This document shows positions 42,142-53,702 of a stretch of 64,000 nucleotides of DNA, in pieces; the first letter of the stretch is position 1; every line of letters starts with the position of its first letter. The stretch spans positions 13,948,183 through 14,012,182 of the forward strand of contig HG738139.1 in the NCBI GenBank assembly GCA_000499405.2, read 5' to 3'. Source of the DNA: Onchocerca volvulus (Eukaryota > Nematoda > Chromadorea > Rhabditida > Onchocercidae). The notes beneath the pieces were generated by a model, which made no database searches, was not told where the DNA came from, and worked only from the letters and a program-made list of their open reading frames with translations. A program made the translations under genes and the position numbers.

Positions 42142-43106
42142 GGCAAATGGCCGAGAGCCGAAAGTTTGTTAAGCTTGACGGCACTCAGTAAAGATAAAGA
42201 ACTAAAACTTCTAGATGTCGAACTTATTGATGGTATTCTAGCAGTACTGCAGGTACGGCGTCTACAACTTGACATCCAATTGACATTAATTTTGTAGTAC
42301 CACTAATTGTTGTATGACAATTTGAATGTTAATTATTACTCTTTTAACTATGAAACATAAACTATCCATAACAAATTTCCCATATCGTTGAATTTGAATT
42401 ATGTTTATCACAATCTTTTTTGTTATTTTAGTGATTTATTGTAAGTATATCGTGCGATAAATCTGGATTCCGACTCATTTCAAGATGATGAAAACCGCAC
42501 ACTATGAGCTCACAGTACGAGTCAAAAGTATCAGTAATTCTTGAATAAGGTACAAAAGCTTACCGCCAAATATGCATTATAGAAAAAGTTGGAAATTCAG
42601 GGATGTTTGTGATCTGGAAAGAAGTGGTGAATGTATTCAGAACATTTTTATTGCTATTATAATAAAGAAGGAGTATTATTTATAATTCCGTTAAAATCAA
42701 AGCCATTTACTTTTAATTAATAAAGTTTCTTCTTGAATATTGATGATTTTTGTTGTTTTATATATGTTATGTGGAATATGTTTTGGTTCATTCATTATAT
42801 TTATTTACGAGAAATCCATTCCTGCTATCCTGAGATTTACAAACTTCTAAAAATCAACTAGATTCTTTTGATATTCATTTCTGGAAATTAAAAACGAAAA
42901 AATAAACAGCAGATAGTAAAGAATATTGTCGTGAAATTCCTTCTAAAACATTAAGCAAAATATTCAAGTCAATATTTTTTTTTTTTTATTTTTGCGAAAT
43001 TCCGAATATAATAACCATTTACTGAATTAAATGAAAGAGCTAGTGAAAATTTTTAACAATATGATAAACTAATTTATGAAAACAAGAATTATCTTCTTAT
43101 TATCTA
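42142..43106. other. Intergenic region, no gene seen
   Basis: AT-rich. No open frame of note on either strand. Confidence 0.5.
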
Positions 43107-43755
43107 CTAGCTGGGCCCAGTCATGCATTGTCGTAGCAACACATGACCAGCTAGTCTATATAAATAAAAATGTAAATGTTCGTTTGTTCAAAATCTTAAA
43201 TCTCCGAAAATTCTTAAACACGCTCCTTATCTATATTAATTCAAAATCTTAGATATCATCTATTGCTTTGAAATTTTGATGCAACGTTGCATTCGAATAC
43301 GTGCATGTTTCTACATACACGCGTTGCTGGTGACTCAGTGTGCTTAAGTGGAAAAAAAAAAGAGAAAATGCACGTTTCTAATATGTTTAATTGCGCAGTG
43401 CTTGTGGATATATCATATTTTTTTGTTGTTCTGTCGTCTGTGTAGATATACAGATTGTCTGGTTTGTCGACTCTAGAACACGCAACATATGATTGTCCAT
43501 GTGAGAAGCAATCCGTGTCTAGATTTAAACTGCATAGTTCTGAAGATTGGTGCTGAGTTTTGTTGATTGTGATTGCAAACGCTTCGCGTAATCGTCCAGC
43601 TAATCCGAAAGTTCTTGGACACGCGCCTTGTCTACATAAAAACACGCTTCTATTCGAATGCAACGTTGTATCAAAATTTCAAATCAATCGGTAAAGAATT
43701 TGAAATGTTGTTTTGCAAGTAACAACAAACATTCACATTTTTATTTACATAGATT
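43107..43755. mobile_element. Helitron-like composite element (copy F)
   Basis: The left edge is a palindrome, CTAGCTGG at 43107-43114 with CCAGCTAG at 43147-43154, enclosing TCATG and CATGA. This is the hairpin-plus-CTRR form of a Helitron 3' end. The next bases, from 43155, are TCTATATAAATAAAAATG, which resembles a Helitron 5' TC start. The right edge, read minus from about 43755, is TCTATGTAAATAAAAATGTG, so the two outer segments are inverted relative to each other, as in Helentron-type elements. Between them are the family core (CGAATGCAACGTTGTATCAA) and a helicase relic. Confidence 0.7.
43408..43603 (-). pseudogene. Helitron PIF1-like helicase C-terminal relic
   Basis: The minus-strand frame reads LREAFAITINKTQHQSSELC, then LNLDTDCFSHGQSYVACSRV and LYIYTDD. 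This is the last part of Helitron helicases: the xAxTINKxQGQ motif followed by FSHGQLYVAxSRV. Only about 65 residues remain, and no Rep/nuclease part is present, so it is a fragment. In the INKxQGQ motif the glycine reads histidine (QHQ). Confidence 0.85.
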
Positions 43756-43776
43756 TAAAAGTTTTTGCATTTATTA

Positions 43777-43820
<44 letters not shown>

Positions 43821-46800
43821 AAAAATTAAAAAACTTTGGCATATTGAATTTATATGAATCAATTTGCAAATACATTAAGAGTCAGAATTCCCATTTAGTA
43901 TATCTAATGATAAGTTTTTATGCATTAAATTTATATCATTTCAAAGTTTAGGATTTGGATGTGACCTGTATGTTAATAAATGTTACAGCAGCGAACAAAC
44001 AATTTTTTTCTGTTGCGAAAAAAATGTATTGGCTAAGGAAGTGCTTAAATTTTGAAATCCAAATCAGGTCTCCTGAATGGTCATATATCTCATATTCAAT
44101 CTGGTCCTACTTATCAGCTTTATTATTATTCTTGACACCAGCCATGTCCTAAGCCATGTTCGTTGCTGAAAACAGTCGTGTCTGCTGATAGAATCGAGTT
44201 GACATCAGTTATTTTGAAAACATATTGCTAAAAATATTCAAAAGTGTCAAATGATTAAATTTTGAATCGACTTCTAAAAAAATTTAGGATTTGTGATGTG
44301 ATCAGTTGTTAGTGATGTGCATTATCTTTCAATGAATATTTTCGTATACTCATAACTTTCTACATATCCAAACTCTTCGCCAGTGCGATAAATTTCGAGT
44401 TTGAATTTCAAATCGTGAAAATTAAAATTTCAGTTATTTATGCAGATTTTATAAACAATGGACAATCTAAATTAAAACTATGACAGAATGAAAACAGTTT
44501 GCATAAGCTTGTAGAAGAAAAAATGAAGTATGGGATTGTTGGATATGATGATTGATTTAAAACTATCAGTTTTCTGAACTGATTTTATTCCACTGAGAAC
44601 TTGGGAATATATTATTGTTAATTTGACGCAACTTGAATCAATATAAAATTTTTCTAAGCTCCGAATTGAATAAATGCACTATCTCAGCTCAAAATGACAT
44701 AATTGAGTATATAATACTTTGGATACCGTTCATCTTCACTTTCTCATCCTCTATTTACGGAAACGAATATGAAGAAATGTTTGCTCGAATAGTTAATAAA
44801 ATTGTTCCAACAATTATTGCTTCTTCAAATTTGCCCATGAAGTGAGAGATAAATTAAAATATACCGAAGTTTTCTGAGAAGACCAATTCTTTTATCTTTT
44901 TTTTTCCAGTCAGTTTGCAATCAGAATCGCTTGTCAAAATATTTCATTTGTCACATAGTAAAATGATACCCATGTACCAAAAACTGCACATTTGTTAAAT
45001 TAAAACCTTTTGAATACGAAATATTGAACATCAAGGACGCCTGTTGAATTTCGAAATCGTCGCTTCGAAGAGTTATTTTCGTTTTTTTTCTTTTTTTTTT
45101 TTGAAGGAGCTATTAAAAAGAATAAATAGACAATTATTACACCATGTCATGATATTAACGCGATTGATATCGTTAAATAACTATGTTTAATTGCTTTTAG
45201 TGTGACAGAGTAATGAGTTCATATTTCATGAAGTTTTTTTTTTAGGAAACAAATTTTAAATTCCAGAGTTGTTAAACTGGTATATGCTTAAATCACTCCT
45301 AGAAAAATCTGCAAATCAATCTGGATAAATGCTATGAATTACTGTAATACTTAAGGTTCCACTGTTGGAAACAATTTATTTGCAAATCAATCGCACTACT
45401 TTCGCCATATTTGAACATACTGGAGCGAAGGAATGATTATGATTACAAATGTCAGTTACACATTGATTCCGTGAATTTCAATTTATTACATTTTATCATT
45501 CGAGTGATATGGCTGTAGGAAATAGTAATGCAAATGAGTCGAGTTGTCAGCGGAATAAAGCGTAGTTAATTAAAAATAATTTCACTTAGTTACTGATTAT
45601 AAAAGTCAATATCGTCGCGAGTAACTAATCATTTGAAAGCATCATATAAATTTGCATTGATAAGTATTAAAGTTTAGCTAATGATAGTAATAGAATTTGA
45701 AAATATAAATGATTCAAATCCGGGAAAATTGTCGAAAATTTTCCAAGTAAAATTCGAATAGTCCTGCAATAAATTATACTTAGATCATCTTCCTTTCATT
45801 TTGGATGATTTGAGTTAATCATCATCAAACAAAAACGTCCAAGGAGATGAAATTTGCTTATTTCCTATACTAATTCTAAAAATGGTTCCTGCCAATTACC
45901 TATTCGCTTTCGAGAGTACCAAAAAAAAAGCCTAAGCTTCCCAATTCTCTAGAATAAATAAACATAAATAATTGCGATATAAGTATTAGACCATTTATTT
46001 TACACAATTCTTCATGATCAACATTATTCAATAAAAAATCCTGATGCATGTATTATAGTTCACACAAAAATTAAGTAAAAAAGTTCAGAAGTAGTCATTA
46101 TAAAAGAGAAACAAAAGTAGCGGAAAAAGTTTTTTGGATCTCAGTAGTTATCTCAATACTGTCAACAAAGTCGATTCTTTATTCACAAAAAATTACGAAA
46201 TCAAAATTTTCCATTATTAAAAATCAGTTTTAACGGTCCTTGAAATCTCGGCAATTTTGCATCTCTGAAACTAATGTCGAATAATAGCTACCGCAGGAAA
46301 ATTCCGGATAAATAAATCATTGCGAATAACGCATATAACATTATTAAACCAAAGTGAATAAAATAACTCTGTACAATTAAGGTGTAATATTTGCAAAGAC
46401 AGACTGTCTTAACTTCTTGAGCGTTGATTTTCTCAAAACTCCTAATCTATTTTTATAGATTCTATTTTTACAGAACATTCGACTATACAACTGTTTTAGA
46501 ATGTCATTTCAAGAACAGTATCCTTCTTTCAGGCAGCCTTTTTTCCTCAAAATTATTCCATAGAGCAAAAGAAGATATGATAACATTATTAAATATATAC
46601 ATAACATAAATTCATTCACAGAACTACAATAACTTTGAAGAGTCTAATTAACAAGAAAATCAACAAATATTACGAGCAAAGTTGTCACGGCACTAATTTT
46701 AACATTTCTCGATTACTAAGACAGACGGAAATTGAATTTAAAATCAATTAAAAGGCTGGAATTACAACATGAACTGAACAAAAGAACCAATCCAAAATGT

Positions 46801-46977
46801 ATTTCTCCAATACCAAATGTGAGATAAGAATTACCTTATCTGTCAAGCAATTCATTTCTTGAACATTGTTTATTTAATGATGTTTAAAAACAAATAATTC
46901 CAACAAATAAATATCAGCAGAAAAAAATAATAATTCATCTACCTATTAAGAATATACATAAATTTGCACAGTTAACC
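43756..46977. other. Intergenic region with a 41-base A tract
   Basis: A run of about 41 A begins at 43778, directly beside copy F. The rest is AT-rich. The plus-strand open frames at 43955-44152 and 44633-44845 have no motif, and I could not link them into a gene. Confidence 0.5.
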
Positions 46978-48162
46978 TTAATAATACGGTTGCCAGTTAG
47001 ATCCATCCGCGGGCAACAAATTTCCCGTGATTAGCAAAATTATATCAACAATCCACCATAATCCCAAACCACCAAGTGTCATCAATTTACCAACTGCTAT
47101 GGCTGAATAGCCAAGACAGAAACGATCTACTGCCAAAATCCCAAGGAATACTGAATACAATAGTGTTGAGAGAAAGTAGTGACCTGTATATCTGCAAATT
47201 GGACAATAATGGAATTGCATGAGTAAGATGTAATGTTAGTGATAATGGAAAGAGTTCCAGTTAGAGAAATTCAAAAATTAACTTTACTATATAATAATTA
47301 CAAAAAATCGAACTTTTCATAAATATATAGTCCGTAAGAAATGATTTCAAAATCCTTTCTGGAAAAAAACTAAAGATCTAAAATTAGTGAACAAAAACGT
47401 AAAATAAGATAAACTATACTTAATGCAGGGCACTTTTCTCATGAAGGTACGTGGACCACGACATTCGATGCACGGTAATACTCGGCAGGTCACGTTTGTT
47501 TGCTCCACGTTTTCGTAACGTGTGCCACCCCAAGTGAGGCATGCACCATCCACCTGGAAAACATGATAATGATGAGTTGCAAATAATAGGCATTTCATCA
47601 AACAAATTAAATTTTTGAAAAAATTTCATATATTGAAGAAAATACCTTTGTATTATTAGCTTCAGGAATGGATGATATATCTATCGGTGCATCGCAATCA
47701 ATCCATCTAAAAAAAAAAGAAAAAAAAAGAGAAGCATTCTGGCTATATTTTTGCATGAATCTACCCACTTCAAGAAGAGTATTCAGCTTCCGAAACCTAG
47801 TATCCTCGCTTCTTCTCCCTAATCACAAACAATAGGTCATGTCTAATCATACATTGTTCTAAATCAAAAAACTAACTTTTTGCCGCGCAAAAATAAACTT
47901 ATCGTTCTATCGTAATTCAAACAACAAACCTTTCGTCAAGAAAATTGCATGGTACAAGTGGACCAGTTGGATTCAAATCGAAACCTTCTAGTTCACAAAC
48001 ACCAAAATTGTCACCGTCTGGTAAAAGTGGTGTTGAAATGACAGCAGCAATGACAATATTTCCATGTTTTTGTCCTTTGGGAATTGAAATTGGATTTGTC
48101 TGCATTCCCAAAACAGACAGTAAACTGATCGACAGTACCACTAGCACATTATCCACATGCAT
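46978..48162 (-). CDS. TM2 domain-containing protein (TM2D2-like)
   Basis: Exons 47930-48162, 47646-47706, 47420-47553 and 46978-47191 agree in phase, giving 213 aa. An N-terminal signal peptide ([14 protein letters not shown]) leads to a cysteine-containing ectodomain ([10 protein letters not shown], then [20 protein letters not shown] and [11 protein letters not shown]). A TM2 domain follows: [20 protein letters not shown], the conserved [33 protein letters not shown], and PADGSNW. This matches TM2D2 more closely than TM2D1 or TM2D3 because of the PCIKYTGHYF junction and the DGSNW end. The family has two membrane helices joined by a DRF-type loop; genetic links to Notch signalling and endolysosomal function are known in animals. 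A TTTTAG acceptor ends one base before the ATG, a strong trans-splice candidate. Confidence 0.92.
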
Positions 48163-48757
48163 CCTAAAATTTTACCGTTACTGTATTCCAGTAGTTAAAA
48201 TCATATGAAATACAGTAAAACATAAATCATAAACGTATGAATAAGCGAAATAGAATAAATGAGCAAAAGTACACATTCAAATGTGAAATTATTGTTACTA
48301 TATGCACAAATTTATGAACACATTAAATTTTCATTTATTCATATGTATACAGGTATAAAATTTCGCCGATTACAAAGCAAGCTTGTTTAAAATTCTAATA
48401 TTAATTTACATTATAATTATTAACAAATAAATCAGAACAATTCAATAACTTGAATCAAATATATAAATTGAAATTTGATCAATACTTCATAACAGATCGT
48501 CCTTTTGATGAATGACAAAGTTTAAGATTGAAAACATGGAAAGACATGGGATTTTTTCATTATCGGTAAATTATTTCAAGAAAGAATGAAAAATGATAGG
48601 AATCTATTTATGAGAAATTTGGTCATATGATGCAGCATTTTGTGATAAACAATTTACAAAAATGAGAATATTCATATTTTAAGATGGAAAAATTAAGATT
48701 TCTCGCCTATCATTTCTTAGAAATAAACAATATCAGGAAATATGATTATCTTTGCCA

Positions 48758-49201
48758 TTATCTTGCTTTTTCACACTCCTCTTCGGTCCTCTTTTTAACG
48801 AAATCCAGCATCAACTGGAAAACTTCGCAACCTTCTAGATCTTTTGGCAAGTTCTTTCTTCCGGAAATATAGTAATATAAATCCCATTCCATATATTCAC
48901 CATTAATAATTTCATCGTAACGCATTAACTGCTTCAAGTTCATTTTCTGCAACATTTGATCCGCAAATTCACCCAATAATATATCATTTTCCAAGATACC
49001 ACGCTTTTTACTTTGATATAATAAACGAGATCGCTTCGTTTCTATTTTTTCATTCTCTAATCGTGATTCCGGATGATATTCATATGCCGTTTGAGGGATC
49101 TTCGCAGAAGAATCTTCTGAAAATTGAGCCAAAACTTGTGGGAACCATTTTTGTTTTCCACAAAGTTGTCGAATTGTACCAAACAGAATCATCCGATTCA
49201 T
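48758..49201 (-). CDS. sdhaf-2: Succinate dehydrogenase assembly factor 2
   Basis: Single-exon gene of 147 aa. The N-terminus is basic and hydroxylated with no acidic residue in the first 20 or so (MNRMILFGTIRQLCGKQKW), consistent with mitochondrial import. The family core is SRLLYQSKKRGILENDILLG, with the RGxxExDxLL motif and the following FA, then YDEIINGEYMEWDLYYYISG. SDHAF2 (yeast Sdh5) is needed for covalent flavinylation of SdhA in complex II. The gene lies between the TM2D2-like and DRG1 genes on the same strand. Confidence 0.95.
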   Translation of the reverse strand: MNRMILFGTIRQLCGKQKWFPQVLAQFSEDSSAKIPQTAYEYHPESRLENEKIETKRSRLLYQSKKRGILENDILLGEFADQMLQKMNLKQLMRYDEIINGEYMEWDLYYYISGRKNLPKDLEGCEVFQLMLDFVKKRTEEECEKAR

Positions 49202-49917
49202 AGTTATTTACTTCGATTTAAATTCGCCCTGGTCTATAAATATGTGAAGAAATTTAACAAATATCCATCAGAAATAATTTTGAGAAGAGTGAGTGAAGTC
49301 TACGAATTACTAAAAGAAATTCGCATGATCCAATAGTATGCTTCAATCATCTTCTAGTTCCATAAAAACAGTTTCTTATAGCACTTTATAAAATATGAAA
49401 AGAAAAACGACTTAGTGTATCAGTAAAGATACATCTTTAAAGCAAAAAACAAAATTAGGAAAAAAGATTTTTACCAAATGTAGCATTAATAATAACCATA
49501 ATTCAATTTAAATTCCATAACATATATTTTAAATTCAGATATTTTTTTCATTCATAATGTGCACCATACATTTTGAGTTTGTGGTTTGGAAATTTACATT
49601 CGTATCCGTGCTAGAGATTCCAAGAATCAGTACGATAAAAAGAGATATAGCAAAGAAATGAAAAATAAATCTATCCATCAATAACCAAAATTTTAATTTT
49701 AAATATTTTTTTTTTTTTCTGTAAAAGCATTACATGCAGAAATTTCTGCAGATGTTTCGAATATCTGCTCTGGAATAAAAACTTAAAGAACAGAACAATG
49801 TTTATTTAGTACTATTTTTTAATGATAATAGCTAATAATATTAAACAAAAACAGAAAACAGTATGAAATTAAAACAACTGGATAAACTTCTATTAACAAG
49901 AAAAATTTTCGAAAGAA

Positions 49918-52454
49918 TCACTTTTTGACAATTTGTACCACATCTTCATGGTGAAGTTTATGGTGAATGCCTACTCGTTGCGGTGAAAACTTCGCGCTAG
50001 TACCCCAAACAATTGCATAGCGAAATGCAGCAGAAAGATTACGATGCAAAGCGTGACAAGCGTGTTCAATTGTTGCACCACGTCGTAGTATTAAGCCATC
50101 GTTTGGTCCTGAAGTAAACTTATTTTCAAACTTTTGAATCATCAATTCATTTTGAAGAAGAAAAAACTTTCAGCCGTTAATTTTGAACTATTATACATAA
50201 AAATTCAGTAAAAGACACGTAGTTTACCAATAATGAGAGAATAATCAGAAAAAAATATCATTTTACCATATTTTTGTTGAGCAATCGAAAAATAAAACTT
50301 CTAAATCTATAATGCAATTTGAGAACAGACCTAAATCAGGCGCATTCCCAGGTTTTTTGGTATATATCCTGATAAGTGCCAAATATTCCCAAATTTTTTC
50401 CACCATGTAATCCATATTTAATTTCATTTCGCAGCTAATTACAATTGAATGTTTGAGACGAGCTAGCCTGTAAAGCAACAATGAATTTTCATATAGTAAT
50501 TATCTTACAGATTGTAAAGTATTAAAATATGAATTGAGACACAACAACTTTGACTTTGCTTCATCTATTTTACATCAATTGTGCGCTGTAATCGAAATAT
50601 TCGATGAGATTAAAAACTCTTTATAATTCAAACTCAAATAATAACAAGAAGTTTCATCACCTATCCACTTCTTCCATGCTTATTTGATCGATTTTGTTAT
50701 ATATATAAAGACATGGCATATACACACGGTTTCCTTGTATAACGTCGATCAATTCATCCACTCTAAGAGAATTATTCTTATCATTAATCTTCAATCTTTT
50801 ATTCAGTAAGAATCAATTTCATTAATTTAGAAAATTTTCATTTTGTTTCGCAAAAAAAGATTACATATACTGCGAAGCATCACTTAAGCGAATGAAGAAG
50901 AGAAAAATGATGATAATAAATCTATTGAGATTATAAATCAGAAAATAATAGCATCAATGAATATTCTCGACAGAAAAGTACGATGTTTACTGAGGCTACG
51001 ATTTTTTCTCATACTTGTTACTTTTATTTCTCATCAAATTAAAATTAAAAAACTTACGTGCAGTCAGCTCTGAAAACGACCTCAGCATTGAAAATCTTAT
51101 ATTCGTGCAATATAGTCATTACCAACTTTTCATTGCAATGTGTTAATGGAACTGTATGCGTAAACTTCACCCCACCAATTTTTTTTTGCTTGAGATAGAT
51201 CAACGGCGGTTTCTTATTTAAGCGAATACCCACTGATTCCAGTTCTTTTGTAAGAAGAGTTTTCTGCAGTGTTTTCAAAGAGTTGAGAAAACGAGAGCAG
51301 CATGTTAATTTCCCAGATTTGATTTATTAAATTTATTTTACTTATATAAGTAGTGTTCTTCTAACACTAGCTGAGAAGCCAGAAAGATTCCATCGCGCAA
51401 GATATAATGTATTAAAAGATTAGAAAAGGCTAAATACACAAAATACAATTGAAAAATAATGGAAATTGCTAATAAATTTCTTCTGATAGATAATAATATT
51501 CAAAATGTGGTTATATTTCATTATTTAGTTCGATCTGTTTTTCATTCCTTGTCACCAGCAATGCATTTCCTCCATAAAATATTTTTGCAATAAAGATTTA
51601 TGACTCTACAAAAGTATGCCTAACCTGTATTTCACCTTTTGCAGCATCCAGCATCATCAGAACAACATCAGCTGTTTTTGCTACTGCTATAACTTGTCTT
51701 CCTCTACCTATAAAATTAACAGCAGAATGATCCACTCAAAGTTCTAGTAGTTTATATTGTCTGCATTCTTTCAAAGATTGTTCCTTATTTGAATTTTACT
51801 TTCCAAGAGCAAGAGCGTTCAAAAAGAAAAAAAAAAAAGCTACCATACCTTTACCCTGTGCAGCTCCTTCAATAATACCAGGTAAATCAAGTAGCTGTAT
51901 ATTGGCTCCTTCATACTCGATAACACCAGGTATGCATGTAAGTGTGGTAAACTCGTATGAAGCTGCAACACTTTCTGTTGTAGTAAGTGATGACAGCAAT
52001 GTCGATTTGCCGACTGAAGGAAAGCCAACCTGAAATTAAAATTACGCTTAGAATTGATTACTTTTTTTTTTTTTTAATGATTCGTTAATTCTTTAGTGGA
52101 TGAAAATCCGAATAAATAGCAAAATCATTAAGCTTAAAAAGCAAGTAGCAACAAATACACATGCCAAGAAATTCGCACATGTTTTTAAATTCAATTTTTT
52201 AAAACTCATTGAGTTCGTCAAAAAACTTATAAATCTATACTGTAGCTAACCATGGCTACTCGAGCATCACCACTTTTCATCACATCGAAGCCATCACCTT
52301 TACTAGTACCACCCTTTGTAGTTGGTTCTAATAATTGTTGTCTGTACTTCGCAAGTTTTGCTTTCAGAAGACCCAAATGATATTCGGTGGCCTTATTCTT
52401 TTGTGTCCTACTGATTTCATGCTCAATTTCCTGAATCTTTTCAACAATACCCAT
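49918..52454 (-). CDS. drg-1: Developmentally regulated GTP-binding protein 1 (DRG1)
   Basis: Exons 52251-52454, 51849-52029, 51625-51707, 51058-51263, 50661-50762, 50331-50467 and 49918-50108 join in phase, giving 367 aa, the same length as human DRG1. OBG-family GTPase motifs: P-loop GFPSVGKST (residues 70-78), G3 DLPG (116-119), G4 NKID (247-250). The N-terminal helical hairpin is [20 protein letters not shown], the S5D2L-like insert lies between G3 and G4, and the C-terminal TGS domain ends in [23 protein letters not shown]1 binds ribosomes with its partner DFRP1 and stabilises translation. A TTCTTCAG acceptor about 9 nt upstream of the ATG suggests trans-splicing. Confidence 0.97.
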
Positions 52455-53490
52455 ATTTAATACCTGAAGAATAACATTTGTACATAATGCATTTACAATT
52501 TCTCGCAAGTTCTCAATCTTTAAATAGTAATTATGGGAAAAATTGTAAGAAAAAACCCTCTGAAACATGAAATAGCATAATTACTTAGAAGTTTGGGGCA
52601 TGAGAAAATCGAAAAGAGAGCTCTAATTCCAAACACCAGAAACTTTTCGTTTTGGTAAAACGCGAATCATCTAGCAGTAATTTCTTTCCGAGAATTTCGC
52701 AAGATGGAAAAGTATGGCAACTAAGAACATATCTTCCTTAATAATTTCATAACAGTTCAGCAATTTTAGCTCCATCGGTTAAAATGAATTGCTAGCAATA
52801 CCGGTTCGTTGCATTCCCATCCCAATAGGAGTTTTTTATCTCTCACACAGTTGATGAAGAATTGCCATCGGAGCAATAAACCATAATGAGCAATTCGCTT
52901 CCAAGAAAATATTATGAATTTATTTCGAGATTAAAAAACAACACTTTTTTGTGTCTTTTTATATCGCAGTCATAAAAAAGTATACCACTTTTCACACGAA
53001 GCAGCTACTCTTTTGATTTAATTTTAATTTTGAATCAACGAAAACTAAAACACTGAAACAGACAACAAGTGCAATATTATTGACAATACAATCCATGATA
53101 TCTAATGAAATCATCTGCTGTAACTTCATACTTAATAATGCTAATATCACATTTGCAACTACATATCTCCTCAATAATGAAATTAAATTTGGAATGAATT
53201 AATAAATGTAACTATCTATGATTGACAGCAAAGATTACAAAGACTTCGTAATCTCAGATGAATTATTAGGAGAAGAACTGCTATGGAATGGCTATGAACA
53301 AACAATGCAGCATAATCTTAATTAGCAATGAAACTGAACTAGCAGCTCTCCAATATTTATATATTCACAAGACTCACCAGTAAAATTTACACGTCAACAA
53401 AGATTCAACTAAACATACTCTCTGAATTACAAGAGATGGTTTAACCATTCAAACAATAAGAAAAAATATATAGCTACATTACTTCAAAAT
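52455..53490. other. RPRD1-DRG1 intergenic region
   Basis: About 1 kb between two same-strand genes. It would hold the RPRD1 3' UTR. Nothing further recognised; the open frame at 52992-53174 (-) is hydrophobic without motif. Confidence 0.5.
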
Positions 53491-53665
53491 TTATTCGTCA
53501 TGCTTTTCAACTTCTATATTGTCTTCGTTTTCGTTCTTACCGCTTTTGAACAATTCACCTAAGGAAGGAAGTGGAGGTAAAGCGCTGGCGGGTAAATCAG
53601 CTAAATCGGGCAAAGAATCAAAGTGCTCTTTCACCTAAAAAAAAATTTCATTTTAACCATTTGTT

Positions 53666-53702
<37 letters not shown>

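Noticed and set aside
44633..44845. 70-codon plus-strand frame with a hydrophobic stretch
   Set aside because: No signal, motif or exon partner; composition matches the surrounding noncoding DNA.
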